Source: Dulcicalothrix desertica PCC 7102
GTDB lineage: Bacteria; Cyanobacteriota; Cyanobacteriia; Cyanobacteriales; Nostocaceae
DNA: 64,000 bases
Assembly: GCF_003991905.1 (NCBI RefSeq)
Contig: NZ_RSCL01000017.1
Span: 62,001-126,000, forward strand
Direction of reading: 5' to 3'
Positions within the stretch are counted from its first letter, which is position 1; each line of letters starts with the position of its first letter. A program made the position numbers and the translations under genes. Of the stretch, positions 9,795 to 20,759 are shown piece after piece. The notes beneath the pieces are model-generated. The model had not been told where the DNA came from, made no database searches, and saw only the letters and a program-made list of their open reading frames with translations.

Positions 9795-10436
9795 GTGTCT
9801 GTAGGTATTCTCGGCACCAAACTGGGCATGACTCAAATTTTTGACGAAGCAGGAGCAGCAATTCCTGTTACGGTCATTCAAGCGGGGCCATGCACTGTTA
9901 CACAAGTAAAGACAAAACAGACCGACGGTTACTCTGCCATTCAGGTTGGCTATCGTGAAGTGAGACCCAAATCTTTGAATAAGCCAAAGTTGGGACATTT
10001 AGCAAAGTCGGAAGCGACTTCTTTGCGTCACTTACGGGAATATCGCATTGAAAATTCTAGCGAGTATTCTTTAGGTCAACAGATTCAGGCAGATATTTTT
10101 AGCGCAGGTCAAATAGTTGACGTATGCGGTACTAGTATTGGTCGAGGTTTTGCGGGTAACCAAAAACGCAATAACTTCGGTCGAGGTCCCATGTCACACG
10201 GTTCTAAAAACCACCGTGAACCAGGTTCGATTGGTGCGGGTACAACCCCAGGTCGTGTTTTTCCTGGTATGCGGATGGCTGGTCGTCTCGGTGGTAAACA
10301 GATAACTGTCAAAAAGTTAACTGTCATTAGAGTTGATACTGAACGTAATTTGTTGCTAATCAAGGGAGCTATTCCTGGCAAACCTGGAGCTTTAGTAAAC
10401 GTCGTCCCTGCCAATTTAGTCGGTAGACAAAAGTAG
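9795..10436 (+). CDS. rplC: 50S ribosomal protein L3
   Basis: 213 residues starting at GTG 9795, with AAAAGGAG about 10 bases upstream. It begins [17 protein letters not shown], the universal L3 start, and keeps the Gly/Arg-rich central loop ([19 protein letters not shown]) that reaches the peptidyl-transferase centre. It is the first gene of the cluster here; as usual in cyanobacteria, rpsJ is not directly upstream. Confidence 0.98.
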   Translation: MSVGILGTKLGMTQIFDEAGAAIPVTVIQAGPCTVTQVKTKQTDGYSAIQVGYREVRPKSLNKPKLGHLAKSEATSLRHLREYRIENSSEYSLGQQIQADIFSAGQIVDVCGTSIGRGFAGNQKRNNFGRGPMSHGSKNHREPGSIGAGTTPGRVFPGMRMAGRLGGKQITVKKLTVIRVDTERNLLLIKGAIPGKPGALVNVVPANLVGRQK

Positions 10437-10458
10437 CTTTCTTACGAAGGAAACAGAA

Positions 10459-11091
10459 ATGTTTGAGTATACAGTCAGAAACTGGCAAGGTGAGCAAGTC
10501 GGCGTTCATACGTTCGAGATGAAGGTTGCCAAGGAATCAACAGCTACGAGCATCGTGCATCGGGCTTTAATTCGCCAATTGCACAATTCGCGCAGCGGAA
10601 CGGCAAATACTAAAACCCGTTCTGAAGTACGAGGTGGTGGTCGCAAACCTTGGCGCCAAAAAGGAACTGGTCGCGCACGTGCTGGTTCGATACGTTCACC
10701 GTTGTGGCGTGGTGGTGGTGTCACTTTCGGACCCAAACCGCGTGATTTTAACTTAGATATGAACCGCAAAGAGCGGAAGTTAGCACTGCGTACAGCATTT
10801 GCTAGTCGAATTGACGATTTAATCGTTGTAGAAGAATTCGGCGCCCAAATGTCTCGTCCCAAAACCAAAGAATTGGTGCAGGCAGTAACTCGCTGGGGTT
10901 CAGAACCTGAGAACAAAACTTTATTAATAACTTCAGAACGTGACGATAACGTTTATTACTCAGCTCGCAACGTTGAAAATTTAAAGTTGTTACCAGCAAA
11001 TCAACTCAACGTTTACGACTTGTTAAACGCTGACAAAATTATTGTTACCGCCAATGCTTTAGAAAAAATTCAGGAGGTCTACAGTGCCTAG
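10459..11091 (+). CDS. rplD: 50S ribosomal protein L4
   Basis: 210 residues with the L4 signature [20 protein letters not shown], the loop that lines the exit tunnel. It lies 22 bp after rplC and its last 8 bases overlap the start of rplW, a sign of translational coupling. In enterobacteria L4 also represses its operon, but nothing in this leader lets me claim that here. Confidence 0.98.
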   Translation: MFEYTVRNWQGEQVGVHTFEMKVAKESTATSIVHRALIRQLHNSRSGTANTKTRSEVRGGGRKPWRQKGTGRARAGSIRSPLWRGGGVTFGPKPRDFNLDMNRKERKLALRTAFASRIDDLIVVEEFGAQMSRPKTKELVQAVTRWGSEPENKTLLITSERDDNVYYSARNVENLKLLPANQLNVYDLLNADKIIVTANALEKIQEVYSA

Positions 11092-11398
11092 AATTGAGAC
11101 CCGTGACTTACCTGATTTAGTACGTCGCCCGATTGTGACTGAAAAAGCGACTATTAATATGGAGCAAAATAAATATACTTTTGAAGTTGCTCCAAAAGCC
11201 GACAAGTTGCAAATTAGAGAAGCAATTGAAAGCTTATTTGACGTTAAAGTTGTAAAAGTCAACACTGCAAACCCACCGCGTAAAAAACGTCGTGTTGGTA
11301 AGTTTGTTGGCTACAAGCCCCATTACAAGCGTGCGATAGTCACCGTCGCTCCTGGGGATGAAGAGAAAATCAGAAAAGTCCTATTCCCAGAAGTGTAA
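11084..11398 (+). CDS. rplW: 50S ribosomal protein L23
   Basis: 104 residues from GTG 11084, placed well by CAGGAGGT (11071-11078), the strongest ribosome binding site of the cluster. It begins inside the 3' end of rplD. It contains the [10 protein letters not shown] and [13 protein letters not shown] segments typical of L23, which sits at the tunnel exit and docks trigger factor and SRP. Confidence 0.97.
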   Translation: MPRIETRDLPDLVRRPIVTEKATINMEQNKYTFEVAPKADKLQIREAIESLFDVKVVKVNTANPPRKKRRVGKFVGYKPHYKRAIVTVAPGDEEKIRKVLFPEV

Positions 11399-11407
11399 GA
11401 AAGCAAA

Positions 11408-12271
11408 ATGGGTACCCGTTCTTTCCGTCCCTATACTCCCAGTACGCGACAAGTCACAATTTCGGACTTCGCAGAAATTACTAAAAAAGACCCCGAAAAG
11501 TCTCTGACCGTTTACAAACACCGCGCAAAAGGTCGTAACAACCAAGGACGCATTACATGTCGTCATCGCGGTGGTGGACACAAAAGACTTTATCGGATTA
11601 TCGATTTTAAACGCGACAAACGGAATATTCCGGCAAACGTCATCGCTATTGAGTACGACCCAAATCGTAATGCTCGCATTGCGCTTGTGCAATACGAAGA
11701 CGGCGAAAAGCGTTATATCATTCAACCTGCTGGTTTAGCAGTTGGAACAATTATAATCGCGGGTCCAACTTCTCCAATTGAAATTGGTAACGCATTACCT
11801 TTAGCTAATATTCCTTTGGGTACTACAGTTCACAACGTAGAACTCAAAGCTGGTAAAGGTGGTCAAATCGTGCGTTCGGCAGGCGCCGCTGCTCAAGTAG
11901 TAGCTAAAGAAGGCGATTATGTAACTTTGAAATTACCTTCAACTGAAGTCCGGATGGTGCGTCGCGAATGCTACGCCACAATTGGACAAGTAGGTAACGT
12001 AGAAGCGCGTAACCTCAGTGCAGGTAAGGCAGGACGTAATCGTTGGAAAGGGCGCCGTCCTACCGTTCGTGGTAGCGTAATGAACCCAGTAGATCACCCA
12101 CATGGTGGTGGTGAAGGTCGGGCGCCTATCGGTCGCTCCGGGCCTGTTACACCTTGGGGTAAACCAGCGTTGGGTATGAAAACCCGTAAGCGTAAGAACC
12201 CAAGTTCTAAATATATAGTACGTCGTCGTCGTAAGACATCGAAACGTGGACGCGGCGGACGCGAATCATAA
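11408..12271 (+). CDS. rplB: 50S ribosomal protein L2
   Basis: 287 residues. Carries the C-terminal [13 protein letters not shown] motif with the His implicated in peptidyl-transferase function, and a basic tail ending in KRGRGGRES. It starts 9 bp after rplW. The stop is followed directly by a 34-bp perfect palindrome before rpsS. Confidence 0.98.
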   Translation: MGTRSFRPYTPSTRQVTISDFAEITKKDPEKSLTVYKHRAKGRNNQGRITCRHRGGGHKRLYRIIDFKRDKRNIPANVIAIEYDPNRNARIALVQYEDGEKRYIIQPAGLAVGTIIIAGPTSPIEIGNALPLANIPLGTTVHNVELKAGKGGQIVRSAGAAAQVVAKEGDYVTLKLPSTEVRMVRRECYATIGQVGNVEARNLSAGKAGRNRWKGRRPTVRGSVMNPVDHPHGGGEGRAPIGRSGPVTPWGKPALGMKTRKRKNPSSKYIVRRRRKTSKRGRGGRES

Positions 12272-12276
12272 ATTTG

Positions 12277-12310
12277 TATGTAGAGACGCGATTAATCGCG
12301 TCTCTACATA
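12277..12310. repeat. GTAGAGACG...CGTCTCTAC palindrome between rplB and rpsS
   Basis: A perfect 34-bp palindrome with core CGATTAATCG, inserted in the middle of the ribosomal operon. Transcribed, it would form a 17-bp hairpin just after the rplB stop, yet there is no T run and the operon continues. Confidence 0.92.
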
Positions 12311-12341
12311 CCCCAACCCTATCCAACTAAAAATTTTTGTT

Positions 12342-12620
12342 ATGGGTCGTTCTCTAAAAAAAGGTCCCTTTGTTGCAGACCATTTGCTGAAAAAAGTAGA
12401 TAGGCTTAACGCTTCTAATAGAAAAGAAGTTATTAAAACTTGGTCGCGCGCTTCGACAATTCTGCCACAAATGGTTGGACATACAATTGCTGTACACAAC
12501 GGTAGACAGCATGTGCCTGTGTTTGTAAGTGACCAAATGGTTGGTCATAAATTAGGCGAATTTGCTCCTACACGTACCTATCGTGGTCATGCTAAGAGCG
12601 ATAAGAAAGGTGGGAGATAG
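12342..12620 (+). CDS. rpsS: 30S ribosomal protein S19
   Basis: 92 residues from ATG 12342, the conserved start ([16 protein letters not shown]). The longer in-frame opening from 12246 would run through the end of rplB and the palindrome and is not used. It has the S19 core [22 protein letters not shown] and [13 protein letters not shown]19 binds 16S rRNA in the head of the small subunit. Confidence 0.98.
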   Translation: MGRSLKKGPFVADHLLKKVDRLNASNRKEVIKTWSRASTILPQMVGHTIAVHNGRQHVPVFVSDQMVGHKLGEFAPTRTYRGHAKSDKKGGR

Positions 12621-12628
12621 AAGAAACT

Positions 12629-12997
12629 ATGCCAAAAACTGAAGTTACTAGCCCAGAAGTCAAAGCTATCGCGCGCTTTGTACGCATGTCTCCTTTAAAA
12701 GTGCGACGTGTTCTCGACCAAATACGCGGACGCTCTTACCGCGAAGCTTTGGTAATTCTAGAGTTTATGCCTTATCGCTCGTGCGACCCTGTTTTAAAGT
12801 TATTGCGAAGTGCAGCAGCTAACGCTGAACATAACAATGGACTTAACCGTGCGGAACTAGTAATTACACAAGCTTTTGCTGACCAAGGTCCAGTTTTAAA
12901 GCGTTTTCAACCTAGAGCGCAAGGTCGAGCATATCAAATTCGCAAACCAACGTGTCATATAACTCTTGCTGTAGCTGCTGGTGCAGTTGCGGAATAA
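12629..12997 (+). CDS. rplV: 50S ribosomal protein L22
   Basis: 122 residues starting [22 protein letters not shown], with the [14 protein letters not shown] helix and the extended beta-hairpin ([16 protein letters not shown]) that reaches into the exit tunnel, where macrolide-resistance changes map in other bacteria. It lies 8 bp after rpsS. Confidence 0.97.
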   Translation: MPKTEVTSPEVKAIARFVRMSPLKVRRVLDQIRGRSYREALVILEFMPYRSCDPVLKLLRSAAANAEHNNGLNRAELVITQAFADQGPVLKRFQPRAQGRAYQIRKPTCHITLAVAAGAVAE

Positions 12998-13038
12998 GAA
13001 ATGAAATTCTACAGTAAGAAATTTTAGAGGAAGTATTT

Positions 13039-13821
13039 GTGGGACAGAAGATTCATCCAGTAGGTTTTCGCCTAGGGATTACACAAGAACATCAATCTCG
13101 TTGGTTTGCTGACCCCAGTCGTTACCCAGAGCTTCTGCAAGAAGATTATAAGCTTCGTAAATATATAGAAGAAAAACTGGGTAGATACGCACAAAACAAC
13201 GCCGGAATTTCAGAAGTACGAATTGAGCGTAAAGCCGATCAAATTGACCTTGAAGTTCGTACAGCTAGACCTGGTGTTGTTGTTGGTCGTGGTGGTCAAG
13301 GTATTGATTCACTCAGAACCGGGTTACAACAACTTTTAGGCAGCAATCGTCAAATTCGTATCAACGTTGTTGAAGTACAGCGAGTTGACGCTAATGCTTT
13401 CTTAATTGCTGAGTATGTAGCACAACAACTCGAACGTCGGGTTTCGTTCCGTCGTGTAGTTCGCCAAGCGATTCAGCGCGCGCAACGTGCGGGTGTACAA
13501 GGTATCAAAATTCAAGTAAGCGGACGTCTCAACGGTGCTGAAATTGCACGTACAGAGGCTTCCCGTGAAGGTAGTGTGCCTTTACATACTTTACGTGCTG
13601 ATATCGATTATTCTTATTGCACTGCGAAAACTATTTACGGAATCCTTGGTATCAAAGTTTGGGTATTTAAGGGAGAAATTATTCCTGGTCAAGAAGACCG
13701 CGAATTGCCCCCAGTAGCACGTGACCGTGGAGACCGCGACCAGCGTGGAGACCGCGACCAGCGTCGTCGTGGTGGTCAACGGCGCCGTCAACAGTTTGAA
13801 GACCGTTCAAATGAAGGATAA
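13039..13821 (+). CDS. rpsC: 30S ribosomal protein S3
   Basis: 260 residues from GTG 13039, which follows GAGGAAG. It contains the KH RNA-binding motif [13 protein letters not shown] (~85-97) and the S3 C-terminal domain. The tail is longer than in E. coli and basic, with a short tandem duplication (GDRDQR repeated, DNA unit about 18 bp near 13728-13763). S3 forms part of the mRNA entry channel. Confidence 0.97.
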   Translation: MGQKIHPVGFRLGITQEHQSRWFADPSRYPELLQEDYKLRKYIEEKLGRYAQNNAGISEVRIERKADQIDLEVRTARPGVVVGRGGQGIDSLRTGLQQLLGSNRQIRINVVEVQRVDANAFLIAEYVAQQLERRVSFRRVVRQAIQRAQRAGVQGIKIQVSGRLNGAEIARTEASREGSVPLHTLRADIDYSYCTAKTIYGILGIKVWVFKGEIIPGQEDRELPPVARDRGDRDQRGDRDQRRRGGQRRRQQFEDRSNEG

Positions 13822-13825
13822 ATAG

Positions 13826-14003
13826 ATTTTGGATTGGGGATTTTGGATTTTGGATTGGGGATTTGTCTTGGACAATGAATAGATTTTGAATTAATTTAAT
13901 CAAAATCTTTAACCCATAATATGAAGCCCAAAAACGATAACAAAGTCTTAGTTTTACTTATCTAATCTAAAATTCAAAATCTAAAATCTAAAATCTAAAA
14001 TGT
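13826..14003. repeat. heptamer-type short repeats between rpsC and rplP
   Basis: Runs of TTTTGGATTGGGGA (13826-13864) are matched on the other side by runs of AAAATCTAAAATCTAAA (13970-14001), so the two flanks are partly inverted. An equivalent pair lies at 25832-25897 between rpsI and rpmE. The layout resembles the short tandem repeats common between cyanobacterial genes. Confidence 0.75.
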
Positions 14004-14016
14004 TTGGTACCCAATT

Positions 14017-14526
14017 ATGTTAAGTCCAAGAAGAACTAAATTCCGCAAACAGCAACGCGGACGAATGAAAGGGTTGGCGTCACGTGGTAGCTCTTTGTCG
14101 TTTGGAGATTTTGCACTTCAAGCACAAGAGCCATGCTGGATTACTTCCCGACAAATCGAAGCTTCACGTCGTGCGATGACTCGTTATATTCGCCGGGGTG
14201 GTAAAATCTGGATTCGTATTTTCCCTGACAAACCTGTAACAATGCGTCCTGCTGAAACCCGGATGGGTTCTGGTAAGGGAAACCCAGAATTTTGGGTAGC
14301 TGTTGTGAAACCCGGTCGAATTTTGTTTGAAATTGCTGGTGTTAGTGAAGAAATTGCACGCGAAGCAATGCGTTTGGCATCATATAAACTGCCAATCAAA
14401 ACAAAGTTTATTTCGCGTACTGAAATCGAACCATCTGTTGATATAGATGATAGCGAAGCAGTTACCTCAGAAGCAGTTGCAAATGAAGCAGTTGCCAGCG
14501 AGCCAGTTTTGAGTGAACAGGAGTAG
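14017..14526 (+). CDS. rplP: 50S ribosomal protein L16 with acidic C-terminal extension
   Basis: 169 residues. [19 protein letters not shown] is the universal L16 start and the core ([18 protein letters not shown]) ends near residue 138, close to the usual full length of about 136-140. A further 31 residues are acidic and repetitive (SEAV, NEAV, SEPV), which is not part of the normal fold. L16 helps place the tRNA acceptor end in the A site. rpmC follows after 3 bp. Confidence 0.96.
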   Translation: MLSPRRTKFRKQQRGRMKGLASRGSSLSFGDFALQAQEPCWITSRQIEASRRAMTRYIRRGGKIWIRIFPDKPVTMRPAETRMGSGKGNPEFWVAVVKPGRILFEIAGVSEEIAREAMRLASYKLPIKTKFISRTEIEPSVDIDDSEAVTSEAVANEAVASEPVLSEQE

Positions 14527-14529
14527 GTA

Positions 14530-14745
14530 ATGGCACTTTCCAAAGTTTCAGAAGCAAGAGAATTGAGCGACGAACAACTGTCAGAACAAATAACCGCAGT
14601 TAAAAAGCAGTTATTTCAGTTGCGTTTACAAAAAGCCACACGTCAGTTGGAAAAGCCTCACCAGTTTCGTCATGCTCGTCACCGTCTCTCGCAGTTGTTA
14701 ACTGTAGAAAACGAGCGTAAACGTGAAGCAGCGAAACAAAGTTAG
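14530..14745 (+). CDS. rpmC: 50S ribosomal protein L29
   Basis: 71 residues forming two predicted helices, with the typical ELSDEQL and [24 protein letters not shown] segments. It lies at the exit tunnel next to L23. Start ATG 14530 is preceded by AACAGGAGTAGG, which overlaps the rplP stop, so translation is probably coupled. Confidence 0.96.
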   Translation: MALSKVSEARELSDEQLSEQITAVKKQLFQLRLQKATRQLEKPHQFRHARHRLSQLLTVENERKREAAKQS

Positions 14746-14753
14746 GAGACATT

Positions 14754-14990
14754 ATGGCACTTAAAGAACGAGTTGGTTTAGTGGTTAGCGACAAAATGCA
14801 AAAGACGGTAGTTGTTGCCGTTGAAAACCGCGCTCCACATCCTAAGTACAAAAAGATTGTTGTGAAGACCAAGCGTTACAAAGCTCACGACGAAGAGAAT
14901 CAGTGTAAAATTGGCGACCGTGTTCGCATTTCTGAAACTCGTCCTTTGAGCAAAACCAAACGCTGGAAAGTCACAGAAATCCTGAAATAA
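14754..14990 (+). CDS. rpsQ: 30S ribosomal protein S17
   Basis: 78 residues with the OB-fold signature [20 protein letters not shown] and the closing segment [19 protein letters not shown]17 is a primary binder of 16S rRNA. AGGAGA just before the ATG gives a good ribosome binding site. Confidence 0.97.
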   Translation: MALKERVGLVVSDKMQKTVVVAVENRAPHPKYKKIVVKTKRYKAHDEENQCKIGDRVRISETRPLSKTKRWKVTEILK

Positions 14991-15044
14991 GACTATAAAT
15001 GTAAATCGTGGTTTCACGGTTTCACAAGCTAAGGAGAACAAATC

Positions 15045-15413
15045 GTGATTCAGCAGCAAAGCTATTTAAATGTCGCAGATAACAGCGGCGCCCGTAAATT
15101 AATGTGTATCCGTGTATTGGGTGCAGGTAACAGTCGTTACGGTTTCATTGGCGACCGCATTATCGCCGTCGTTAAAGATGCTTCACCCAACATGGCAGTT
15201 AAAAAGTCTGATGTTGTTGAAGCAGTCATCGTTCGTACTCGTCATACTATCCGTAGAGATAGCGGCATGAGTATTCGTTTTGACGACAACGCCGCAGTCA
15301 TCATTAACAAAGATGGAAATCCTAGAGGTACTCGCGTTTTTGGACCAGTAGCTCGCGAACTGCGTGATAAAAGCTTTACCAAAATTGTATCGCTGGCGCC
15401 GGAGGTTCTGTAA
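15045..15413 (+). CDS. rplN: 50S ribosomal protein L14
   Basis: 122 residues from GTG 15045 after AAGGAG. Contains [22 protein letters not shown] and the [14 protein letters not shown] motif of L14, a protein of the subunit interface. Its TAA shares one base with the rplX ATG (TAATG). Confidence 0.98.
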   Translation: MIQQQSYLNVADNSGARKLMCIRVLGAGNSRYGFIGDRIIAVVKDASPNMAVKKSDVVEAVIVRTRHTIRRDSGMSIRFDDNAAVIINKDGNPRGTRVFGPVARELRDKSFTKIVSLAPEVL

Positions 15414-15763
15414 TGGGTAAAACAAAAGAAAAACCCAAATTTCACAAGATGCACGTCAAAACAGGTGATACCGTTCAGGTAATCACAGGCAAAGACAAAG
15501 GTAAAGTTGGGGAAATAATGAAAGCATTTCCTCAAGACAGCGAAGTCATTGTTAAAGGCGTAAACATCAAAACAAAACACGTCAAACCCCAAGCAGAAGG
15601 GGAATCTGGACGTATTGTTACTCAAGAGTACCCCATTCACAGTTCCAACGTCATGCTTTACTCCACGAAGCAAAACGTCGCTAGTCGCGTTTGCTACACA
15701 GTAACAGCCGAAGGGAAAAAAGTGCGGATGCTCAAGAAAACCGGGGAAATTGTTGACAAATAG
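15413..15763 (+). CDS. rplX: 50S ribosomal protein L24
   Basis: 116 residues with the KOW motif [18 protein letters not shown] (~18-35). It starts in the TAATG overlap with rplN, so it is translationally coupled; GGAGG (15401-15405) lies upstream. L24 is one of the two assembly initiators of the large subunit. Confidence 0.97.
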   Translation: MGKTKEKPKFHKMHVKTGDTVQVITGKDKGKVGEIMKAFPQDSEVIVKGVNIKTKHVKPQAEGESGRIVTQEYPIHSSNVMLYSTKQNVASRVCYTVTAEGKKVRMLKKTGEIVDK

Positions 15764-15865
15764 TTAGGAGGCGCGGAGTTAATTTATATATATTACTCAG
15801 CACGAGCGCACTCATTACTTTTTTCCTGACCAAGACCAGGGACTAATACGACCCTTCTAAGATTT

Positions 15866-16411
15866 ATGGCAAATACACTCAAAACTACATATCAGGAAAC
15901 AATTGTTCCTAAACTGATTAAACAGTTTGAATATACGAACGTTCACCAAGTTCCCAAGGTGATTAAAGTTACTGTTAACCGAGGAATGGGAGAGGCAGCG
16001 CAAAACGCAAAATCTCTCGAAGCTTCATTGGCTGAAATTGCTTTGATTACAGGACAAAAGCCAGTTGTCACGCGCGCTAAAAAAGCGATTGCGGGCTTCA
16101 AAATTCGTCAGGGAATGCCCGTTGGTATCATGGTTACATTACGTGGTGACCGGATGTACTCGTTCTTAGAACGATTCATCAATTTGACATTGCCACGTAT
16201 CCGTGACTTTCGTGGTGTTAGTCCAAAAAGTTTTGACGGACGCGGTAATTATACACTCGGTGTTCGCGAACAATTGATATTCCCTGAAGTCGAATACGAC
16301 AAAGTTGACCAAATTCGCGGGATGGATATTTCCATCATTACAACTGCGAAGAGCGACGAAGAAGGTCGCGCGTTGTTAAAAGAAATGGGTATGCCCTTTC
16401 GCGACCAGTAA
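15866..16411 (+). CDS. rplE: 50S ribosomal protein L5
   Basis: 181 residues, about the standard length, with the L5 motifs [20 protein letters not shown] and [21 protein letters not shown]5 binds 5S rRNA and contacts S13 across the subunit bridge. The 102-bp gap to rplX is the largest in this part of the cluster. No rpsN follows, as is normal in cyanobacteria. Confidence 0.97.
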   Translation: MANTLKTTYQETIVPKLIKQFEYTNVHQVPKVIKVTVNRGMGEAAQNAKSLEASLAEIALITGQKPVVTRAKKAIAGFKIRQGMPVGIMVTLRGDRMYSFLERFINLTLPRIRDFRGVSPKSFDGRGNYTLGVREQLIFPEVEYDKVDQIRGMDISIITTAKSDEEGRALLKEMGMPFRDQ

Positions 16412-16432
16412 TTTAACCATTAGAGGGTAAAG

Positions 16433-16834
16433 ATGGCGGCAAACGATACAGTTGCAGATATGCTCACGCGCATCCGCAATGCTAACATGGCGCGGCATCA
16501 AACTACAGAAGTGCCCGCAACCAGAATGACTCGCAGTATTGCAAAAGTTCTTCGTGAAGAAGGCTTTATTGGTGAGTATGAAGAGAAAGGTGAAGGTATC
16601 AAAACGAACTTAATAATTGCCTTGAAATACAAAGGCAAAAGTCGTCAACCTTTAATCACCGCTTTAAAAAGAGTTAGCAGACCCGGACTTCGCGTTTATT
16701 CAAACCGAAAAGACCTGCCACGAGTTTTAGGTGGTATCGGTATCGCAATTATTTCCACATCCAGTGGCATTATGACCGACCGTGAAGCACGTCGTCAAAA
16801 TGTTGGTGGTGAAGTACTTTGCTACGTTTGGTAA
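16433..16834 (+). CDS. rpsH: 30S ribosomal protein S8
   Basis: 133 residues with [18 protein letters not shown] at the start and [24 protein letters not shown] at the end, the latter being the S8 16S rRNA-binding region. It is 21 bp after rplE. In E. coli S8 represses the spc operon; no such site was identified here. Confidence 0.97.
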   Translation: MAANDTVADMLTRIRNANMARHQTTEVPATRMTRSIAKVLREEGFIGEYEEKGEGIKTNLIIALKYKGKSRQPLITALKRVSRPGLRVYSNRKDLPRVLGGIGIAIISTSSGIMTDREARRQNVGGEVLCYVW

Positions 16835-16849
16835 AGAAAGGTAAACATT

Positions 16850-17395
16850 ATGTCTCGAATTGGTAAACGTCCAATTACGGTTCCTGCCAAAGTTCAAATA
16901 ACTTTGGATGGCGCCAAAATAGCTGTTAAAGGTCCTAAAGGCGAACTGTCTCGCGAATTGCCAGTTAACATTCAGGTTGTCCAAGATGGAGAAACACTTA
17001 ATGTTAACCGTATAGATGATTCGCGCGTATCTCGCCAACTACACGGTTTGTGCCGAACACTTGTCGCCAACATGGTTGAAGGTGTCTCAACTGGTTTTCA
17101 ACGGAAGTTGGAAATTCAAGGGGTTGGTTATCGTGCTGCTCTTTCCGGACGTAACTTGGTATTAAGCATGGGCTACAGTCACCAAGTACAAATACCACCA
17201 CCAGAGGGTATCCAATTTGCAGTAGAAAATCCCACAAACGTTATAGTTAGCGGTTACGACAAAGAGATTGTTGGTAACACTGCTGCACGTATTCGCGCGG
17301 TTCGACCACCAGAACCTTACAAAGGTAAAGGTATTCGTTACGCCGGTGAGGTGGTTCTTCGTAAGGCTGGTAAGACTGGTAAGGGTAAGAAGTAA
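16850..17395 (+). CDS. rplF: 50S ribosomal protein L6
   Basis: 181 residues with two L6 domains; [15 protein letters not shown] opens the protein and [16 protein letters not shown] is the conserved signature near the C terminus. L6 lies near the factor-binding (GTPase) centre. GAAAGG stands before the ATG. Confidence 0.98.
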   Translation: MSRIGKRPITVPAKVQITLDGAKIAVKGPKGELSRELPVNIQVVQDGETLNVNRIDDSRVSRQLHGLCRTLVANMVEGVSTGFQRKLEIQGVGYRAALSGRNLVLSMGYSHQVQIPPPEGIQFAVENPTNVIVSGYDKEIVGNTAARIRAVRPPEPYKGKGIRYAGEVVLRKAGKTGKGKK

Positions 17396-17398
17396 AAT

Positions 17399-17761
17399 AT
17401 GAAACTGACTCGCAAAGAATCGAAACAACGGCGCCATCGTCGTGTTCGTGGCAAAGTAAATGGTTCACCCGAACGTCCAAGATTATCAGTCTTCCGCTCG
17501 AACGACCATATATATGCCCAAGTTATTGATGATGCTGCTCAACATACTTTAGTCGCAGCTTCAACAGTGGAACCTGAAATTAAATCAAAAATCACTTCAG
17601 GTGGAAATTGCTCTGCTTCAACCGAAGTCGGTAGGCTAATTGCCCTGCGTGCTAAAGAAAAAGGTATTACCCAAGTTGTGTTTGACAGAGGTGGAAACCT
17701 TTATCACGGTCGCATTAAAGCTCTCGCCGACGCTGCGCGCGAAGCTGGTTTAAGTTTTTAA
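17399..17761 (+). CDS. rplR: 50S ribosomal protein L18
   Basis: 120 residues. The Arg-rich start ([16 protein letters not shown]) and the [20 protein letters not shown] end are typical of L18, which binds 5S rRNA with L5. It begins 3 bp after rplF. Confidence 0.97.
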   Translation: MKLTRKESKQRRHRRVRGKVNGSPERPRLSVFRSNDHIYAQVIDDAAQHTLVAASTVEPEIKSKITSGGNCSASTEVGRLIALRAKEKGITQVVFDRGGNLYHGRIKALADAAREAGLSF

Positions 17762-17797
17762 GGCAGTCGCAAACAACAAAACGAGAGAGTAATAAAT

Positions 17798-18328
17798 ATG
17801 GCTACAGGTGGTCGTCGTAAAACTAACAAAACGAAAAAAGAAGAAACCAATTGGCAAGAGCGGGTTATTCAAATTCGTCGCGTTAGCAAAGTTGTAAAAG
17901 GTGGTAAAAAACTCAGCTTCCGTGCCATTGTTGTTGTCGGCAACGAACGCGGTCAAGTTGGTGTTGGTGTTGGTAAAGCATCTGATGTAATTGGCGCCGT
18001 CAAAAAAGGTGTTGCTGATGGCAAAAAGCACCTAGTTGAAGTTCCAATGAACAAGGCTAACTCTATACCTCACCCAATTAATGGAGTTGGTGGTAGTGCA
18101 AAAGTTCTCATGCGTCCAGCATCACCTGGTACAGGTGTAATTGCAGGTGGCGCCGTGCGTACTGTTTTGGAACTAGCCGGAATCCGCAATATATTGGCAA
18201 AACAACTTGGCTCGAACAATCCTTTAAATAATGCACGCGCCGCAGTTAATGCACTCTCGACTCTACGTACTTTCTCGGAAGTAGCAGAAGATAGAGGTGT
18301 TCCAATCGAAAATCTCTATGCTCAGTAG
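17798..18328 (+). CDS. rpsE: 30S ribosomal protein S5
   Basis: 176 residues. Contains the double-stranded RNA-binding domain with [17 protein letters not shown] and the [16 protein letters not shown] motif, regions where accuracy (ram) and spectinomycin mutations map in other bacteria. It has the basic N terminus usual in cyanobacterial S5. GAGAG precedes the start. Confidence 0.97.
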   Translation: MATGGRRKTNKTKKEETNWQERVIQIRRVSKVVKGGKKLSFRAIVVVGNERGQVGVGVGKASDVIGAVKKGVADGKKHLVEVPMNKANSIPHPINGVGGSAKVLMRPASPGTGVIAGGAVRTVLELAGIRNILAKQLGSNNPLNNARAAVNALSTLRTFSEVAEDRGVPIENLYAQ

Positions 18329-18368
18329 TAGATAGGTTTTAGTGTAATTAAGGACTAAGTATAAAGTC

Positions 18369-18815
18369 ATGAGACTTAATGATTTAAAGCCGCAAGTCGG
18401 CTCGAAACAGCGTCCGCGCCGTCTAGGTCGCGGTATTTCTGCCGGACAAGGCGCCAGTTCAGGTAAGGGGATGCGCGGTCAAAATGCGCGTTCTGGTGGT
18501 GGTACCCGTCCAGGTTTTGAAGGTGGTCAACAACCTTTATACCGTCGTTTACCGAAATTGAAGGGTTTTCCCCTCGCTCCGCGCAAAGAATACACTACGA
18601 TTAATGTAGAAAAGCTAGCATCGCTCCCCGCAAATACAGAGGTAACTTTGGAATCGCTAAAAGAAGTTGGGATTCTCACAAGTGGTAAAGCACCTTTGAA
18701 AATTTTGGGTAACGGAGAGTTAGGTGTTGCGCTTCAAGTTAAAGCCGCAGCCTTTACAGGTTCGGCACGCAGCAAAATTGAGGCTGCTGGTGGGAGCTGC
18801 GAAGTTATAGGGTGA
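18369..18815 (+). CDS. rplO: 50S ribosomal protein L15
   Basis: 148 residues with the glycine-rich N terminus ([19 protein letters not shown]) that threads into 23S rRNA. secY follows directly, so rpmD (L30) is absent from its E. coli position, which is normal in cyanobacteria. Confidence 0.97.
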   Translation: MRLNDLKPQVGSKQRPRRLGRGISAGQGASSGKGMRGQNARSGGGTRPGFEGGQQPLYRRLPKLKGFPLAPRKEYTTINVEKLASLPANTEVTLESLKEVGILTSGKAPLKILGNGELGVALQVKAAAFTGSARSKIEAAGGSCEVIG

Positions 18816-18891
18816 GAAGAAGCGCCCACTTGATGCTCTCGCAAACTCTCAAATGTAGGCGCCTCCGTTCGTTCTCTAGGTAACACCCGCT

Positions 18892-20205
18892 ATGATTAGT
18901 CGAGATAAACCCCCAACCGCTCAAGAAACTTTTATGCAAATGGCGCAAGCAGCCGGACTAAGAGGTCGGCTGCTTGTCACGGTCGGTATTCTCATGTTGA
19001 TTCGCCTTGGTATTCATTTACCAATTCCAGGAATTAATCGTGCAGAATTTGCCCGTGCCGTTGCCAGTAATAATGAGATATTAAGCTTTTTGGATATCTT
19101 TTCGGGTGGCGGACTTTCGGCGTTGGGAATCTTTGCTTTAGGGATTCTGCCCTATATTAATGCTTCGATTATTATCCAACTTTTGACTGCCGCCATTCCA
19201 TCTTTAGAAAATTTACAGAAAAACGAAGGTGAAGCAGGTAGACGCAAACTGTCTCAATATACACGTTACGTGTCATTGGGATGGGGGATTGTACAAAGTG
19301 TTTTCCTCGCGTCATTCTGGTTGAGACCGTATGCTTACAACTTTGGCCCTTTATTTGTCGCCCAAACTGCAATTGCATTAGTGGCTGGTTCAATGTTCGT
19401 AATGTGGGCTTCTGAGGTAATTACAGAACGTGGAGTTGGAAATGGCGCCTCTTTGTTGATTTTTGTCAACATTGTGTCAACGCTGCCAAAATCATTAGGC
19501 GACACAATTCAATTTGTTGAATCTGGTGGTCGTGAAATTGTCGGTCGCGTCATTGTATTATTACTGCTGTTCTTAGTAACAATCGTCGGTATCGTCTTCG
19601 TACAAGAAGGTGTTCGACGTATTCCCATTATTTCAGCACGGCGCCAAGTTGGTCGTAGGGTTTTAGCAGAACAACGCAGCTACTTACCTTTACGCCTTAA
19701 CCAAGGTGGTGTTATGCCCATCATTTTCGCTGCGGCAATTCTCAGTTTGCCTTTATTAATAGCTAACTTTACTAAAAATGCTGAGTTATCAAATATCGTC
19801 AATACATATTTGAGTCCTGGTGGCAGTGGTTCTTGGGTTTATGCGCTCGTTTACCTTGTATCGATTGTTTTCTTTAGTTATTTCTATTCCTCATTAATTG
19901 TTAACCCAGTTGATGTGTCACAGAACTTAAAGAAAATGGGTTCAAGTATTCCTGGTATTCGTCCAGGTAAAGCTACAAGCGAGTACATTGAGCGTGTATT
20001 AAATCGACTAACCTTTTTGGGTGCTATCTTTTTAGGCTTGATTGCGATTATTCCGACTGCAATTGAGCGCGCGCTAGGAGTTCCAACCTTTAAGGGATTG
20101 GGTGCTACTTCGTTATTAATTCTGGTTGGCGTAGCAATTGATACTGCTAAACAAGTACAAACCTACGTCATCTCTCAGCGCTATGAAGGAATGGTGAAAC
20201 AATAG
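18892..20205 (+). CDS. secY: preprotein translocase subunit SecY
   Basis: 437 residues with ten hydrophobic segments, the channel subunit of the Sec translocon in both cytoplasmic and thylakoid membranes. Conserved parts include [35 protein letters not shown] and the cytoplasmic [13 protein letters not shown] loop. Its TAG shares its last base with the GTG of adk. secG lies in the same window near 43.8 kb. Confidence 0.98.
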   Translation: MISRDKPPTAQETFMQMAQAAGLRGRLLVTVGILMLIRLGIHLPIPGINRAEFARAVASNNEILSFLDIFSGGGLSALGIFALGILPYINASIIIQLLTAAIPSLENLQKNEGEAGRRKLSQYTRYVSLGWGIVQSVFLASFWLRPYAYNFGPLFVAQTAIALVAGSMFVMWASEVITERGVGNGASLLIFVNIVSTLPKSLGDTIQFVESGGREIVGRVIVLLLLFLVTIVGIVFVQEGVRRIPIISARRQVGRRVLAEQRSYLPLRLNQGGVMPIIFAAAILSLPLLIANFTKNAELSNIVNTYLSPGGSGSWVYALVYLVSIVFFSYFYSSLIVNPVDVSQNLKKMGSSIPGIRPGKATSEYIERVLNRLTFLGAIFLGLIAIIPTAIERALGVPTFKGLGATSLLILVGVAIDTAKQVQTYVISQRYEGMVKQ

Positions 20206-20759
20206 TGACGCGACTTATCTTCTTGGGACCGCCCGGAGCTGGTAAAGGGACGCAAGCGAAAGCGTTAGCTGACCACTGGCAAATTCCCCACATTTCGACG
20301 GGTGACATTTTACGTCAAGCATTAAAAGACCAAACTCCTTTAGGAATCAAAGCTAAAGGTTATATGGACAGGGGTGAGTTAGTGCCCGACCAGTTAGTAC
20401 AAGACATGGTGGAGGAACGCTTAACTCAAGCTGATACCAAACATGGCTGGATTCTTGATGGTTTTCCTCGAACTGTTCAACAAGCTGGTTTTTTAGAAGC
20501 TTTGCTTGATAGGTTAGACCATCATGGAGAAAAGGTTGTTAATCTTGACGTTCCTGACGAAATTGTTATTGGGCGCCTGCTTGAGCGAGGACGTAAAGAT
20601 GATACCGAATCTGTAATACGGCGCCGTCTTGAAGTTTATCGAGAAGAAACAGCTCCTTTAATTGACTACTACACAGGCAAACAGCAACTAGTAATAGTCA
20701 ATGGCAACCAGTCCCTAGAAGAAGTCACTGTTGAAATTGGTCAAGCTATTAGCTGTTAG
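20205..20759 (+). CDS. adk: adenylate kinase
   Basis: 184 residues from GTG 20205, overlapping the secY stop by one base. Walker-type [15 protein letters not shown] (~7-21), the AMP-binding STGDILRQA and DGFPRT motifs and [18 protein letters not shown] are present; the lid is the short form. It interconverts 2 ADP with ATP and AMP. The last codons and the stop (AISC, TAG) lie within a tandem heptamer repeat that continues downstream, so the C terminus appears to be repeat-derived. Confidence 0.97.
   Translation: MTRLIFLGPPGAGKGTQAKALADHWQIPHISTGDILRQALKDQTPLGIKAKGYMDRGELVPDQLVQDMVEERLTQADTKHGWILDGFPRTVQQAGFLEALLDRLDHHGEKVVNLDVPDEIVIGRLLERGRKDDTESVIRRRLEVYREETAPLIDYYTGKQQLVIVNGNQSLEEVTVEIGQAISC

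Noticed and set aside
12246-12341. Longer start for rpsS
   Set aside because: It would read through the rplB stop region and the palindrome; the conserved S19 start is ATG 12342.
13728-13763. Short tandem repeat in rpsC as a possible frameshift or assembly error
   Set aside because: It keeps the reading frame and encodes a plausible basic tail (GDRDQR units).
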